Positions 27,882 to 36,427 of a stretch of 64,000 nucleotides of DNA are shown here, piece by piece. Location: positions 1,860,001 through 1,924,000 of the forward strand of contig CAWHVD010000001.1 in assembly GCA_963832835.1 (NCBI GenBank). Reading direction: 5' to 3'. The notes under the pieces were generated by a model. The model had not been told where the DNA came from, ran no database searches, and saw only the letters and a list, made by a program, of their open reading frames with translations. Position numbers and translations under genes: made by a program. The DNA is from CAVPKN01 sp963832835. Its GTDB lineage: Bacteria > Chlamydiota > Chlamydiia > Chlamydiales > JAAKFR01. Each line of letters begins with the position of its first letter. Within the stretch, counting starts at the first letter, position 1.

Positions 27882-27894
27882 AGGAGTTTTTTAT

Positions 27895-28434
27895 ATGGAA
27901 CAAAGTTACATCAAGCCCTCGGCTGAGACAACAGGCCGAACTTGGCTTACCCACGCGGAACACGAAGAAAAAACAAAAATTTGGGACTCTTCCAGCTTCA
28001 AATATTCCCTAATTTCTTTCGTAGCGTTAGCAGCACTTGCGTGTATTGTGCTGGGAGCCATAGCTTATTCCGAAGCAGGCCTGGATGTCATTGGAACTAC
28101 GGGAGGCATTGCACTGATGGCTACCGGAGTGGGCATCTTTGCGGTCGGAATCGTAGCACGTTTTTTATGTCGTAACGGCTCATGTACACTGTTAACTCAG
28201 TACCCACGCTTGTCCACACCTGAAGCAATTAGTTATGGAAAAAACTTACCTTCGAGCCAGTTTTTTGTTTTTGAAGATGCGCATACCAGCACAAAAATGA
28301 TGCTACTCAATCACCCTGCCGGTGATATGGAAACCTATCCAACCTTTTATGATGTTAATTACTCAGATTACAAAGAAAAATATACCGAAGTCACATTAGA
28401 ACAGTTAAAATCGCAGCCCCTCCCACTGAAATAA
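27895..28434 (+). CDS. Inc-like membrane protein
   Basis: 179 residues from the ATG at 27895, preceded by AGGAG 8 nt upstream (an in-frame ATG at 27853 lies inside the previous gene). Hydrophobic segments YSLISFVALAALACIVLGAI and GIALMATGVGIFAVGIVARF (about 35-90) are separated by a short turn, the bilobed Inc signature. The N-terminal 30 residues are polar (possible type III secretion signal, inferred) and about 90 residues follow on the C-terminal side without known domain. Second gene of a two-gene unit. Confidence 0.65.
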   Translation: MEQSYIKPSAETTGRTWLTHAEHEEKTKIWDSSSFKYSLISFVALAALACIVLGAIAYSEAGLDVIGTTGGIALMATGVGIFAVGIVARFLCRNGSCTLLTQYPRLSTPEAISYGKNLPSSQFFVFEDAHTSTKMMLLNHPAGDMETYPTFYDVNYSDYKEKYTEVTLEQLKSQPLPLK

Positions 28435-28570
28435 CAGATTTGTGATTTTGGCCGGTTTGAAGATCGAGCGAGAATATTGGGACACAAAACTTCCGTCGGA
28501 TAGATCCTAGGTCTTTGAAAGATAACGAATAATAGGGTAACGCTAAAAAACAACAGGGATACTCATTTTG

Positions 28571-29510
28571 TTAAGAGCTGTCCAAAATTTTTTCTTTGGC
28601 CATGATCAAATAAAATCTTTCCCAATCGTAGAGTCGGGAGAAACGGAAAAACGCCCTCATGGTTTCCCATAAATTCCGATAAGTGCCTGCAACCTGCTTG
28701 CACTTGCGGAATAGATCACAGCAAATCTCTTGAATTTGATCTATGAGAAATGCCAGCATCATCAGCATGCAAAAGACTGTAGACAAGTACTTTTTGCCAT
28801 GACCATAATTATGTTCAAAATTGTATCCCAAGTTCTTTAGCGTATTAAATGTTTCATTTTCGACCTTCCATCTTGCCCTCCCCGCTTTAGCTACTTGTAA
28901 AACATTGACTGCCGATAGGGTAATGTCAGTTACCCAAGAGAAGGTAACTTCCTTACCCTTTGAATTCGTGTACCTATATTCAAGCACATTCACTTTCAAA
29001 CCTGGGCTCGACTTGTTAAGGAACACATTATTAAGAAATTGGAATTGATGATAGCCACCATCCTCTGTCGTAATCTCATGGTAAAGAGCATCATCCCTTG
29101 CGTGGAGTTGTCCCATCAACAGAGATCAGCACATGTCCATCAAGATATTCAAATGCTTCGATTCCTTTTCCTCTTTGAAATGAAGCAAATACATTCTTAA
29201 ATGCGGGCCGGATCGCGTTGGGATCTACTTCATCTAGACGCATTCTCAGATAGGTATCACTGGGCGGATTTTCAACGTGATAAAGATCACGTAGATTGTG
29301 CTCGATCGCTATATCTCTGCGTTTTCTATCATAATCGAGTAAGGAGGGGCATTTTAATCCAAAGATGGCTAGCCCTGACATGAGATGGTTAGCCAGGGGG
29401 GCAAAGCCTGTTCTTTTGAACTCGCGAGGATCTGGAATTTTGGAAAAGTGGTCATACACTGTCTTGATCAGACCCGGTATGCCGAGGTGTTTTCTAAATG
29501 ATGATGACAT
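28571..29510 (-). pseudogene. Degenerate insertion-sequence transposase
   Basis: Two frames, 29091-29510 (139 residues) and 28571-29119 (182 residues), belong to one transposase. The first begins like IS transposases with SKIPDPREFKR and ends at LISVDGTTPRKG, near where the first catalytic Asp and the following domain should be. The second resumes with HARDDALYHEIT and contains GRARWKVENETFNTLKNLGY and FEHNYGHGKKYLS, a DDE-type C-terminus. About 100 central residues seem lost and the reading frame differs, so it cannot be active. The IS family is not certain from memory. No convincing terminal inverted repeats were found. Confidence 0.8.
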
Positions 29511-29605
29511 GTCTCGAACTCTTGGACGTTAAAAATTGTCCAAAAGTTTACGAAACTAAAATTTAATTCTCCTCTAGAAAATGCTCAGTGGGAACTGCTG
29601 GGATC

Positions 29606-29852
29606 CTATTAGGTTTGTCGCAGCCCTTCAGGCTGCATGGGGTGTGCATCTGATTTCACCCAGGGCGTTGCCCTGGGCTATTGCAATCTCAGCCTTTCAG
29701 GCTGAAAAAAACCTTGTGCATGCACATCTTTCGTTCTGTAGAGCACCCTACTTCAGCCCGGAGGGCTGAGACAATGTTAGCCCAGGGCAACGCCCTGGGT
29801 GACAACGGGATAAGACGCCATGCAGCCTATAGGGCTGCGACAAGTCTAATAG
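29606..29852. repeat. Nested palindrome cluster (about 247 bp)
   Basis: Each half contains three short palindromes in mirrored order: CAGCCCTTCAGGCTG, CCCAGGGCGTTGCCCTGGG, CAGCCTTTCAGGCTG, then on the other side CAGCCCGGAGGGCTG, CCCAGGGCAACGCCCTGGG and CAGCCTATAGGGCTG. The two halves are also inverted copies of each other over about 100 bp, from CTATTAGG...TGTCGCAG to CTGCGACAAGTCTAATAG. It lies between the IS remnant and cydB. Similar GC palindromes are known from several bacterial phyla; the function is unknown. Not coding. Confidence 0.85.
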
Positions 29853-29877
29853 GCCCACAGAATATAAAAAACACAGA

Positions 29878-30924
29878 TCAGTAACTCATGTGATCAAGCT
29901 CTACTTTACCGCGGAACAGGCGGTAGATATAGTAGCCATAGCCAAATACAAAGGGTAGGCCGATCCCGACGATGGCAGCTAGCACTTGTAGTGTCTTGAG
30001 ATTCGCGGCGGCTGAGCTCACAGTGATGCTATTGATCTCAGGATCGATGCTTGAGCGAATCACATCTGGAAACGATCCCAAAGCAAACAGAGCAAGAAGA
30101 AGGGCAATGTTCAAGCAAGAATAGACAAAGGCCCAGCCGTACTGTTTTTTATTTTCTAAGCGCGGGATGTTTGCAATCACAAGAATATTGGCCAAGGCAA
30201 CCACAAAGAGCATGGGGCGCTCGCGGAAATGCTGCGTCATATGTGGCTGATAAACGAGAGTGACCATAGTTGTAATAGCATATGCCATAATAAAGAAGAT
30301 CATGGTGTTTTTAACCCACTCTTTCAGCTTATTTTGCAAATCTCCCTCCGTTTTCATCACCAGGTAGATTGCCCCATGCATCATGAAGAGTGAGATGGTT
30401 AAAATACCGACTAGAACAGGATAGGGGCGGTAAAAGGTATTCATCATACCGCCCACATATTCCTGATTCACATCAAGCGGAAGCCCTAAAACAAGATTAC
30501 CCAAAGCCATACCAATACCTAAAGCGATGAATAGGCTTGCTAGGGAGAAAAGAATGTCCCACCCATTCCTCCACCACTTCATAGGGGTCTTGCTGCGGAA
30601 CTCGATAGCGACAGCCCTGAAAATGAGGGAGAATATCAATAAGGTAATGGGTATATAAAAAGCAGACATTAACGTTGCATACGCAAAAGGAAATCCAGCA
30701 AATAACCCCCCTATTAGGACCACTAACCACACTTCGTTGGCATCCCAAACAGGGCCGATGGCGTTGAGAAAGATACGCCGCTCTTGGTCTTTGCGTGCAA
30801 AAAGATGCAATACGCCGACTCCCAGATCAAAACCGTCCAACATGGCATAGCAGGTGGCCGAAGCGACAACCACGATATACCAAAAGATCATGAAGCCATA
30901 CTCTAGAGCGCTGGGGTTTTCCAT
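29878..30924 (-). CDS. cydB: Cytochrome bd ubiquinol oxidase subunit II
   Basis: 348 residues with eight to nine predicted membrane helices, ending in a lysine-poor tail. The N-terminus reads YCYAMLDGFDLGVG (as CYAMLDGFDLGVGVLH), characteristic of CydB, with ERRIFLNAIGPVWDANEVWL next, also conserved in the family. With CydA it forms the high-affinity terminal oxidase that reduces oxygen using quinol, in the inner membrane. It follows cydA on the same strand at a distance of 7 bp. Length is normal. No fused or missing parts seen. Confidence 0.95.
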   Translation of the reverse strand: MENPSALEYGFMIFWYIVVVASATCYAMLDGFDLGVGVLHLFARKDQERRIFLNAIGPVWDANEVWLVVLIGGLFAGFPFAYATLMSAFYIPITLLIFSLIFRAVAIEFRSKTPMKWWRNGWDILFSLASLFIALGIGMALGNLVLGLPLDVNQEYVGGMMNTFYRPYPVLVGILTISLFMMHGAIYLVMKTEGDLQNKLKEWVKNTMIFFIMAYAITTMVTLVYQPHMTQHFRERPMLFVVALANILVIANIPRLENKKQYGWAFVYSCLNIALLLALFALGSFPDVIRSSIDPEINSITVSSAAANLKTLQVLAAIVGIGLPFVFGYGYYIYRLFRGKVELDHMSY

Positions 30925-30931
30925 GTTTAAC

Positions 30932-32293
30932 CTAAGTTTTTCCTACTTCGAAGAGGTTGCGGTATTCTTCAATTTCTGCCATTTCCGGACCGTGGCGAAT
31001 TTTGCGATTGAGCAGATAAATAAACAGGCTAAAAATCAGCAGGTAAATCAATGAAAATAGGACAATTGAGAATACCACTTGGCTTGGCTGAAGATTGCGA
31101 GTTACCCCTTCTTGGGTACGCATCAAACCATGGACTAGCCAAGGCTGCCTGCCCATTTCAGCTGAATACCAACCCAGCTGATTGCCTATTTCCGGAAACA
31201 GGACCGAGATGATGAGAAATCGCAAAGTCCACTTACTGGTTTGAATTTTTTGACGCATCCAGGCAATCCACCCAAAAACCACCCCCATCAGCATTAATCC
31301 CCACATAAAGATCATACCATGATAGGTCTGAAATACCACTTTGACATTGGGCCATAGATCAGGTGGGTATTGATCTAAACCAGGAACTGCCTGTTTAAAG
31401 TTGTGGTATACCAAAAATGACAACAGTCCGGGAAGCTCTATCCCAATCACTTTTTTTTCTTTGGGCTTCACGATTCCTAAAGCCCACATGTCAGTCGGTG
31501 TCTCGGTTTTATAAACCCCTTCAAATGCGGCTAATTTGATCGGTTGGTTAACAGCTACTCCTCTGGCCGTCGAGTCGCCAGAAAAGCCCTGCAAAATCAC
31601 TGAAACAGTGGCCACAATGAGCCCTATTTTAAAGCAGCGTTTTGCAAAATCGAGATGGATATTTCTGAGTAAATAAAATGCACTCACGCTGATGACAAAA
31701 AAGGCTCCTGTCAACCAAGCTCCAATGAGAACATGGGCCAACCGATCGAGAGCGGAGGGATTATTGAGTACGGCCCAGAAATTCTGAATGACTGCCAGAC
31801 GAGAGCGCCCCTCACCCACAATCGCATGACCGGCGGGCGTCTGCATCCAAGAGTTGGCAATCACAATCCACACTCCGCTAAAATGGGCTCCTAGCGTTAC
31901 CATGATCGTCGAGAGAAAATGCATTTTAGGGCTGCAACGATTCCAACCAAATAGCAAAATCGCTAAAAAACCCGATTCTAAAAAGAAGGCAAAAACTCCC
32001 TCAGCACCCAAAATACTTCCAAATACGTTCCCTACAAAACGGGAAAAAGTGGCCCAATTTGTACCAAAACCAAATATCTGCACGAGCCCTGTTCCTACCC
32101 CGACAGCAAAAATAACAGCAAAAATTTTCACCCAAAAGCGGGTCATTCTTTCGTAGACAGGATTTTTTGTCCGCAGGTATGCTCCCTCCATAATTACCAA
32201 AAGTAGCCCAAGACCAATGCTGAGCGGAGGAAAAAGGTAGTGAAAGGAAATGTTCAATCCAAATTGAATACGAGAGAGAGTAACAACATCCAT
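30932..32293 (-). CDS. cydA: Cytochrome bd ubiquinol oxidase subunit I
   Basis: 453 residues, starting at MDVVTLSRIQFGL as in other CydA proteins; an ATG 15 bp upstream is possible but neither has a strong ribosome-binding site. The family's heme-ligand region near the N-terminus (SRIQF, then FHYLFPPLSIGLGL), GSILGAEGVFAFFLESGFL and the conserved GWYSAEMGRQPW near the C-terminus are present. It catalyses quinol oxidation in the inner membrane with CydB. The cydAB pair lies divergent from folP; the gap of 35 bp must contain both promoters. Confidence 0.95.
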   Translation of the reverse strand: MDVVTLSRIQFGLNISFHYLFPPLSIGLGLLLVIMEGAYLRTKNPVYERMTRFWVKIFAVIFAVGVGTGLVQIFGFGTNWATFSRFVGNVFGSILGAEGVFAFFLESGFLAILLFGWNRCSPKMHFLSTIMVTLGAHFSGVWIVIANSWMQTPAGHAIVGEGRSRLAVIQNFWAVLNNPSALDRLAHVLIGAWLTGAFFVISVSAFYLLRNIHLDFAKRCFKIGLIVATVSVILQGFSGDSTARGVAVNQPIKLAAFEGVYKTETPTDMWALGIVKPKEKKVIGIELPGLLSFLVYHNFKQAVPGLDQYPPDLWPNVKVVFQTYHGMIFMWGLMLMGVVFGWIAWMRQKIQTSKWTLRFLIISVLFPEIGNQLGWYSAEMGRQPWLVHGLMRTQEGVTRNLQPSQVVFSIVLFSLIYLLIFSLFIYLLNRKIRHGPEMAEIEEYRNLFEVGKT

Positions 32294-32328
32294 TGTCTTA
32301 CAATCCATTCTTATAATTATGATTCACT

Positions 32329-33189
32329 ATGAGCTATCCATACAAAAAATTGCAATCCCATTGGGTATTTTTTAACACAGAGCGAAACATGTCTATTGTA
32401 GGAATATTAAATTGTTCTCCCGATTCATATTTTGAGGGAGGACGCTTTTCTGAAACGAACGCAGCCATCGAGCATGGACTGCGCCTTTTTGACGAGGGAG
32501 CCGACATTCTGGACATTGGCGGAGAATCTACAAGACCCGGCTCCGATGTTGCGGTTACAGCCGAAGAAGAGATGGCCCGTGTCATACCGGTCATTCAAGG
32601 GATCCGCAAGCACACAGACCAGCCCATTTCTATCGATACTTTTAAGCCCGAGGTTGCTGAAGTAGCACTTGCAGAGGGCGCGGGGTGGATCAATGACATC
32701 ACCGGGCTTACGAACCCACGCATGCGCGCGCTTGCTCAATCATCTGGTGCTCAGGTGTGCATCATGCACATGTATGGACCTCCACATTCCCTTCCCACAC
32801 CCCATTATCCTCACGGTGTTGTCGCCAGTCTACTCCATTTTTTTCAAGAACGACTTGTCCTCCTAGAAGCTTCTGGCATCCAAAGATCGCAAATCATCCT
32901 CGACCCAGGAATAGGGGGTGGAGCGTTCGGGAAAACTCCTAATGAGAGTTTACAAATCATCAAACACCTGGACCGTTTTATTGCTTTGGGGTACCCTCTG
33001 CTGATCGGCCTCTCTAGGAAATCATTCCTACAAAAAATTCTTCAAAAGGCTCCATCGGAAGTGTTGTCAACAACTCTTGCCCTCAATACAATTGCCCTCC
33101 TAGCGGGATCTACTTATATCCGCGTGCACGACGTGTCTGCACATAAGGACATCCTTACAATCCTGAAAAGGCTTGAAGCAGTAAATTAA
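32329..33189 (+). CDS. folP: Dihydropteroate synthase
   Basis: 286 residues. Condenses p-aminobenzoate with dihydropterin pyrophosphate in folate synthesis. Motifs are GILNCSPDSYFEGGRF (about 24-39, pterin pocket), LDIGGESTRPGS (61-72), DPGIGGGAFGKT (near 190) and GLSRKSFLQ (near 226). It is stand-alone rather than fused to HPPK. It begins 21 bp after the divergent cydA 5' end and its stop overlaps the next ATG by one base. Substrate sites appear complete. Confidence 0.95.
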   Translation: MSYPYKKLQSHWVFFNTERNMSIVGILNCSPDSYFEGGRFSETNAAIEHGLRLFDEGADILDIGGESTRPGSDVAVTAEEEMARVIPVIQGIRKHTDQPISIDTFKPEVAEVALAEGAGWINDITGLTNPRMRALAQSSGAQVCIMHMYGPPHSLPTPHYPHGVVASLLHFFQERLVLLEASGIQRSQIILDPGIGGGAFGKTPNESLQIIKHLDRFIALGYPLLIGLSRKSFLQKILQKAPSEVLSTTLALNTIALLAGSTYIRVHDVSAHKDILTILKRLEAVN

Positions 33190-33974
33190 TGGCATTTTTG
33201 CATTTCATGATACCCCTAGTAGAGATCCTCATCATTTGGGTGATGTTTAACTACCTGCTCAAGTTTTTCTGGGGTACTCGGGCTATGGACGTCGTCTTCG
33301 GGTTTTTAGCTTTTTTGTTTATTTTCTTTCTAGCGAGCTGGCTCGGATTCCCTGTCCTTGAAAAGCTCATGCTCAATGTCGTCAATGTTGCGGTTTTAGC
33401 CGTAATCATCATTTTTCAGCCCGAGCTGCGTCTGGCCCTCTCTAAGTTGCGTTTTAAAGGGAGGAAATACCGGGAAATCCATGAATTCGATCTTTTCTTA
33501 GAGGGGCTCGCCACTTCTGTATACCGCCTCTCTGAAAAGCAGATCGGAGCTTTGATTGTTTTGGAAAACCAGGACTCTTACGAGGAGTATTATAGCACTG
33601 CAGTCCCACTGAATGCCGTTTTCTCATCTGAACTTCTCGAATCCATTTTCACTACCACGACACCACTACACGATGGCGCATTAATCATCCGAGGTACCAC
33701 AATCGTTGCTGCCGGAACGATCTTGCCTCTAGCTCATGATGCGAGCCAATTAGCAAAGTCAATGGGAACACGCCACCGTGCTGCTCTAGGGGCCAGCCAA
33801 AAGACCGATGCATTGATTATTGTCGTCTCTGAAGAAACTGGCAAAGTCTCTTTAGCTCGCGATGGCATATTGACACGCGGAGTCAAGATCGATCGATTCC
33901 GAGGTATCGTTCGCAGCATCTTTACTCCTCCTGAACTGACAAAGAAATTTAAATTAGGCGAGCTTTGGAAATGA
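33189..33974 (+). CDS. cdaA: Diadenylate cyclase CdaA (c-di-AMP synthase)
   Basis: 261 residues. Three N-terminal membrane helices (about 8-80) precede the DAC domain with DGALIIRG (near 160) and GTRHRAALG (near 193), the two catalytic motifs that join two ATP molecules to c-di-AMP. The start overlaps folP by one base (TAATGG). Directly downstream is cdaR, its known regulator, in the same operon. In Chlamydia the dacA gene has the same place next to ybbR. Protein length is typical. Confidence 0.95.
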   Translation: MAFLHFMIPLVEILIIWVMFNYLLKFFWGTRAMDVVFGFLAFLFIFFLASWLGFPVLEKLMLNVVNVAVLAVIIIFQPELRLALSKLRFKGRKYREIHEFDLFLEGLATSVYRLSEKQIGALIVLENQDSYEEYYSTAVPLNAVFSSELLESIFTTTTPLHDGALIIRGTTIVAAGTILPLAHDASQLAKSMGTRHRAALGASQKTDALIIVVSEETGKVSLARDGILTRGVKIDRFRGIVRSIFTPPELTKKFKLGELWK

Positions 33975-35203
33975 AAGCCCTTTTTGAACGCTTCTTTTTA
34001 AGGCATTGGCCACGCAAAGTGGTGGCTCTGACCACAGCCATTTTTGTTTGGTTTTTGGTGAGCCAGACAATCACTATCACACGTACTCTATCCGATGTGC
34101 CCATCCGCATCATCAATATTCCTGCTGACAAGACTGTACAGGGGCTACTCCCCAATGGGCTATTAAGCAAAAGGATTTCTATCACACTAACGGGGAATAA
34201 ATCGATCCTACAAGATTTAAGACCCACGGACATCGAAGTGGTCATCAACGCCGATGGACATAAGGAGAGTTGGATAGCCACTATCACCAAAAGAAACCTT
34301 GTTTCTGCCAGCCAGGCTCTGGATCTTCATAACCATATCACCGACGCAACAGCAAACGATCTTTTTATTAAGCTAAGTAAATTAGTCACCGAGGAAATTC
34401 CTGTTACAATCACAAAACCGATCGGTGATCCTCCCAAAGGATATCAATTTTTGGATATCTGGCCCAAGTATTTAAGCCAAAAAGTCAGCGGTCCCGAAGA
34501 GCTCGTTCGAGAATTAAAACAAAAAGGTTTGGAGCTCACCTTCAATCTCAACAGGATTCCTCAATCCGATTTGGATGCTCTGCTAGAAAAACAAAAAAAG
34601 GACGAAATTTCTTTCCTTATTCCAGATACTTGGAAAAAAGTGGCGATCCCTTTTAAAGAAAATACCCTTGAACCCCTCAATGATCCTAGAGCCGATCTGC
34701 TACGTATTGACTTCCTTAAACAGGAATTGATTCCATTCGGTGCTGAGCTACCCATCACTATTTTCTTCCCTCTCAAATATAGCCAAACGATCAATCCAGA
34801 GACCTATTCTCTTGCAACCAATGCTATCGTGGAAAAGCAAAATGGTCTGAAGCGGTTGACAATACCTCTCTATGTACGCGATGTCAGCCACCTTTTTCTA
34901 GAGGTAGTAAAGGACAATCTGCTTTTGATCATCGTCATTGCACCCAAGGCAGCTCAGGAAAATCTCCACTGGGCAGTTGAGTTCATCGATGAAAAAGCCT
35001 TGGAGGAGGCTTATGTCACTGCCTCTTTGAAGCAGGAGAAAAATGCCAATGCCTCCTTTACAAAATTCTGTGAGCAGGTTGTGCGCGATCGATTTCGTGA
35101 TTATTTGCGCAAACTCGTGTTTTTTACCCAAGATGGGCAACCTCTTCAACTCAGAGCCGAACTCGATGCTCATACGATTAATCTATTACCCATCAATGGA
35201 TGA
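33971..35203 (+). CDS. cdaR: YbbR-domain protein, CdaA regulator
   Basis: 410 residues from the ATG at 33971 (a TTG at 33965 gives two more). One N-terminal membrane anchor (VVALTTAIFVWFLVSQTITI, about 16-37) is followed by several repeated beta-rich YbbR domains in the periplasm, e.g. VPIRIINIPADKTVQG and VTITKPIGDPPKGYQF. Such proteins bind and modulate the diadenylate cyclase. The start overlaps cdaA by 4 bp and the stop overlaps the next gene by 4 bp. Number of YbbR repeats is uncertain by eye (three to four). Confidence 0.88.
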   Translation: MKALFERFFLRHWPRKVVALTTAIFVWFLVSQTITITRTLSDVPIRIINIPADKTVQGLLPNGLLSKRISITLTGNKSILQDLRPTDIEVVINADGHKESWIATITKRNLVSASQALDLHNHITDATANDLFIKLSKLVTEEIPVTITKPIGDPPKGYQFLDIWPKYLSQKVSGPEELVRELKQKGLELTFNLNRIPQSDLDALLEKQKKDEISFLIPDTWKKVAIPFKENTLEPLNDPRADLLRIDFLKQELIPFGAELPITIFFPLKYSQTINPETYSLATNAIVEKQNGLKRLTIPLYVRDVSHLFLEVVKDNLLLIIVIAPKAAQENLHWAVEFIDEKALEEAYVTASLKQEKNANASFTKFCEQVVRDRFRDYLRKLVFFTQDGQPLQLRAELDAHTINLLPING

Positions 35204-36315
35204 GAATGGCAGATGTTGTCTTTCTAAAATCGAGGGCAGGTTTTCGAGGAGGACTCGAAAAATATACCTCTTATCTTGCACGGGCATTTGCTCAAAATGG
35301 GCTTTCCGTGGTGCTGCTCACTACAGGAGTTGCCCCTCATATTGAGGGGGTGGATGTGATTTCTCTGGGACCCGATATAGCATTCACCTGGCGTCACATT
35401 CTCCGTTTCAACGCATTATGCAAGCAATGGGTCCTGCAGAATCCATCCCGGGTTATTTTTGGAATGGAACGAACAATTTTTCAGACTCACTATAGAGCTG
35501 GCAATGGTGTGCATGCGATTTATCTCGAAAGACGGAAACTGATCGACCCTCTCTGGAAAAGGCTTACTTTTCCACTTAATCCTTTGCACCGCTCGCTTCT
35601 TTCTATCGAGAAAAAAACCTTTGAGAATCCAGACCTAAAGAAATTATTTACAAACTCTCAGATGGTGAAGGATGAAATTCTAAAGTTGTACAGGACACCG
35701 GATCAAAAAATCGAGGTTGTTCATAACGGAGTGGAGTGGAAGGCATGGGAGTCTGATTTTGAAAAAACTTTTGAGCATCCCCGTCCTATAACGCCACATC
35801 ATTTTCTTTTTGTGGGTAACGGCTACCGCAGAAAAGGACTCCTCTTTTTATTGCAAGGGCTGGGACAGATGCGCCATGAGGAATTTCGGTTGACTGTGAT
35901 CGGAAAAGATAAAAACATCCCCTCTTTTGCCAAAATCGCTTCCACTCTGGGCTTAAAGGAAAAAATTGAATTCTTAGGTCCTCAAAATGATATCCGTTCC
36001 TTTTACAGAGAGGCCGATACACTCGTCATTCCCTCGATCTATGATCCTTTCGCCAATGTAACTGTGGAAGCGTTGAGTATGGGGCTATTTATAGTCTCGT
36101 CCTCCTACAATGGTGGCAAGGAAATTCTCCAAAAGGATACGGGAACAGTGATCGGAGAGCTAACTTCTCCAGAAAGCGTTGCAGCCGCTTTAAGGACAGC
36201 ACTAGACAAGCCCAAAAATGCACTAAGCGCCCTGAAGGTCCGCAATAGTATTAAAGAGTTGGATTTTTCCAACCAATTAGATAAAATCGTCCGCTCAACA
36301 CTATCCTCAATTTGA
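35200..36315 (+). CDS. Glycosyltransferase, GT4 family
   Basis: 371 residues with a GT-B fold: N-terminal donor/acceptor Rossmann half with KSRAGFRGGLEKYTSYLA and C-terminal half with FVGNGYRRKGLLFLLQGL, and the E-x7-E region SIYDPFANVTVEALSMGL. GTs of the GT4 type add sugars to LPS core or other lipids from nucleotide sugar. The C-terminal part is typical; substrate unknown. The ATG overlaps cdaR by 4 bp, so it is translated with the c-di-AMP genes. Next to an acyltransferase of lipid A synthesis, an LPS role is likely (inference). Confidence 0.85.
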   Translation: MRMADVVFLKSRAGFRGGLEKYTSYLARAFAQNGLSVVLLTTGVAPHIEGVDVISLGPDIAFTWRHILRFNALCKQWVLQNPSRVIFGMERTIFQTHYRAGNGVHAIYLERRKLIDPLWKRLTFPLNPLHRSLLSIEKKTFENPDLKKLFTNSQMVKDEILKLYRTPDQKIEVVHNGVEWKAWESDFEKTFEHPRPITPHHFLFVGNGYRRKGLLFLLQGLGQMRHEEFRLTVIGKDKNIPSFAKIASTLGLKEKIEFLGPQNDIRSFYREADTLVIPSIYDPFANVTVEALSMGLFIVSSSYNGGKEILQKDTGTVIGELTSPESVAAALRTALDKPKNALSALKVRNSIKELDFSNQLDKIVRSTLSSI

Positions 36316-36323
36316 ACAAGATA

Positions 36324-36411
36324 GATATTTTGACCGCAGAGGACGCAAAGAAGAATCCGAATGCAATGAGAGAGCCTCCATCTTCTCTGTGTCCTCTGCG
36401 GTCAAAATATC
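36324..36411. repeat. Long inverted repeat between glycosyltransferase and lpxL
   Basis: GATATTTTGACCGCAGAGGA (36324 on) and its complement ending at 36411 give 21 perfect paired bases, then 8 of 10 further pairs, around a 26-nt loop. There is no U tract. It fills the only gap in the cdaA-rsmE run. A related but weaker element is at 50459-50547. Confidence 0.8.
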
Positions 36412-36427
36412 CCCAAGAGAAAAAACC

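Noticed and set aside
29606..29852. Possible CRISPR array
   Set aside because: The repeats are palindromes in mirror order with different sequences, not regularly spaced identical repeats with spacers, and no cas gene is near.
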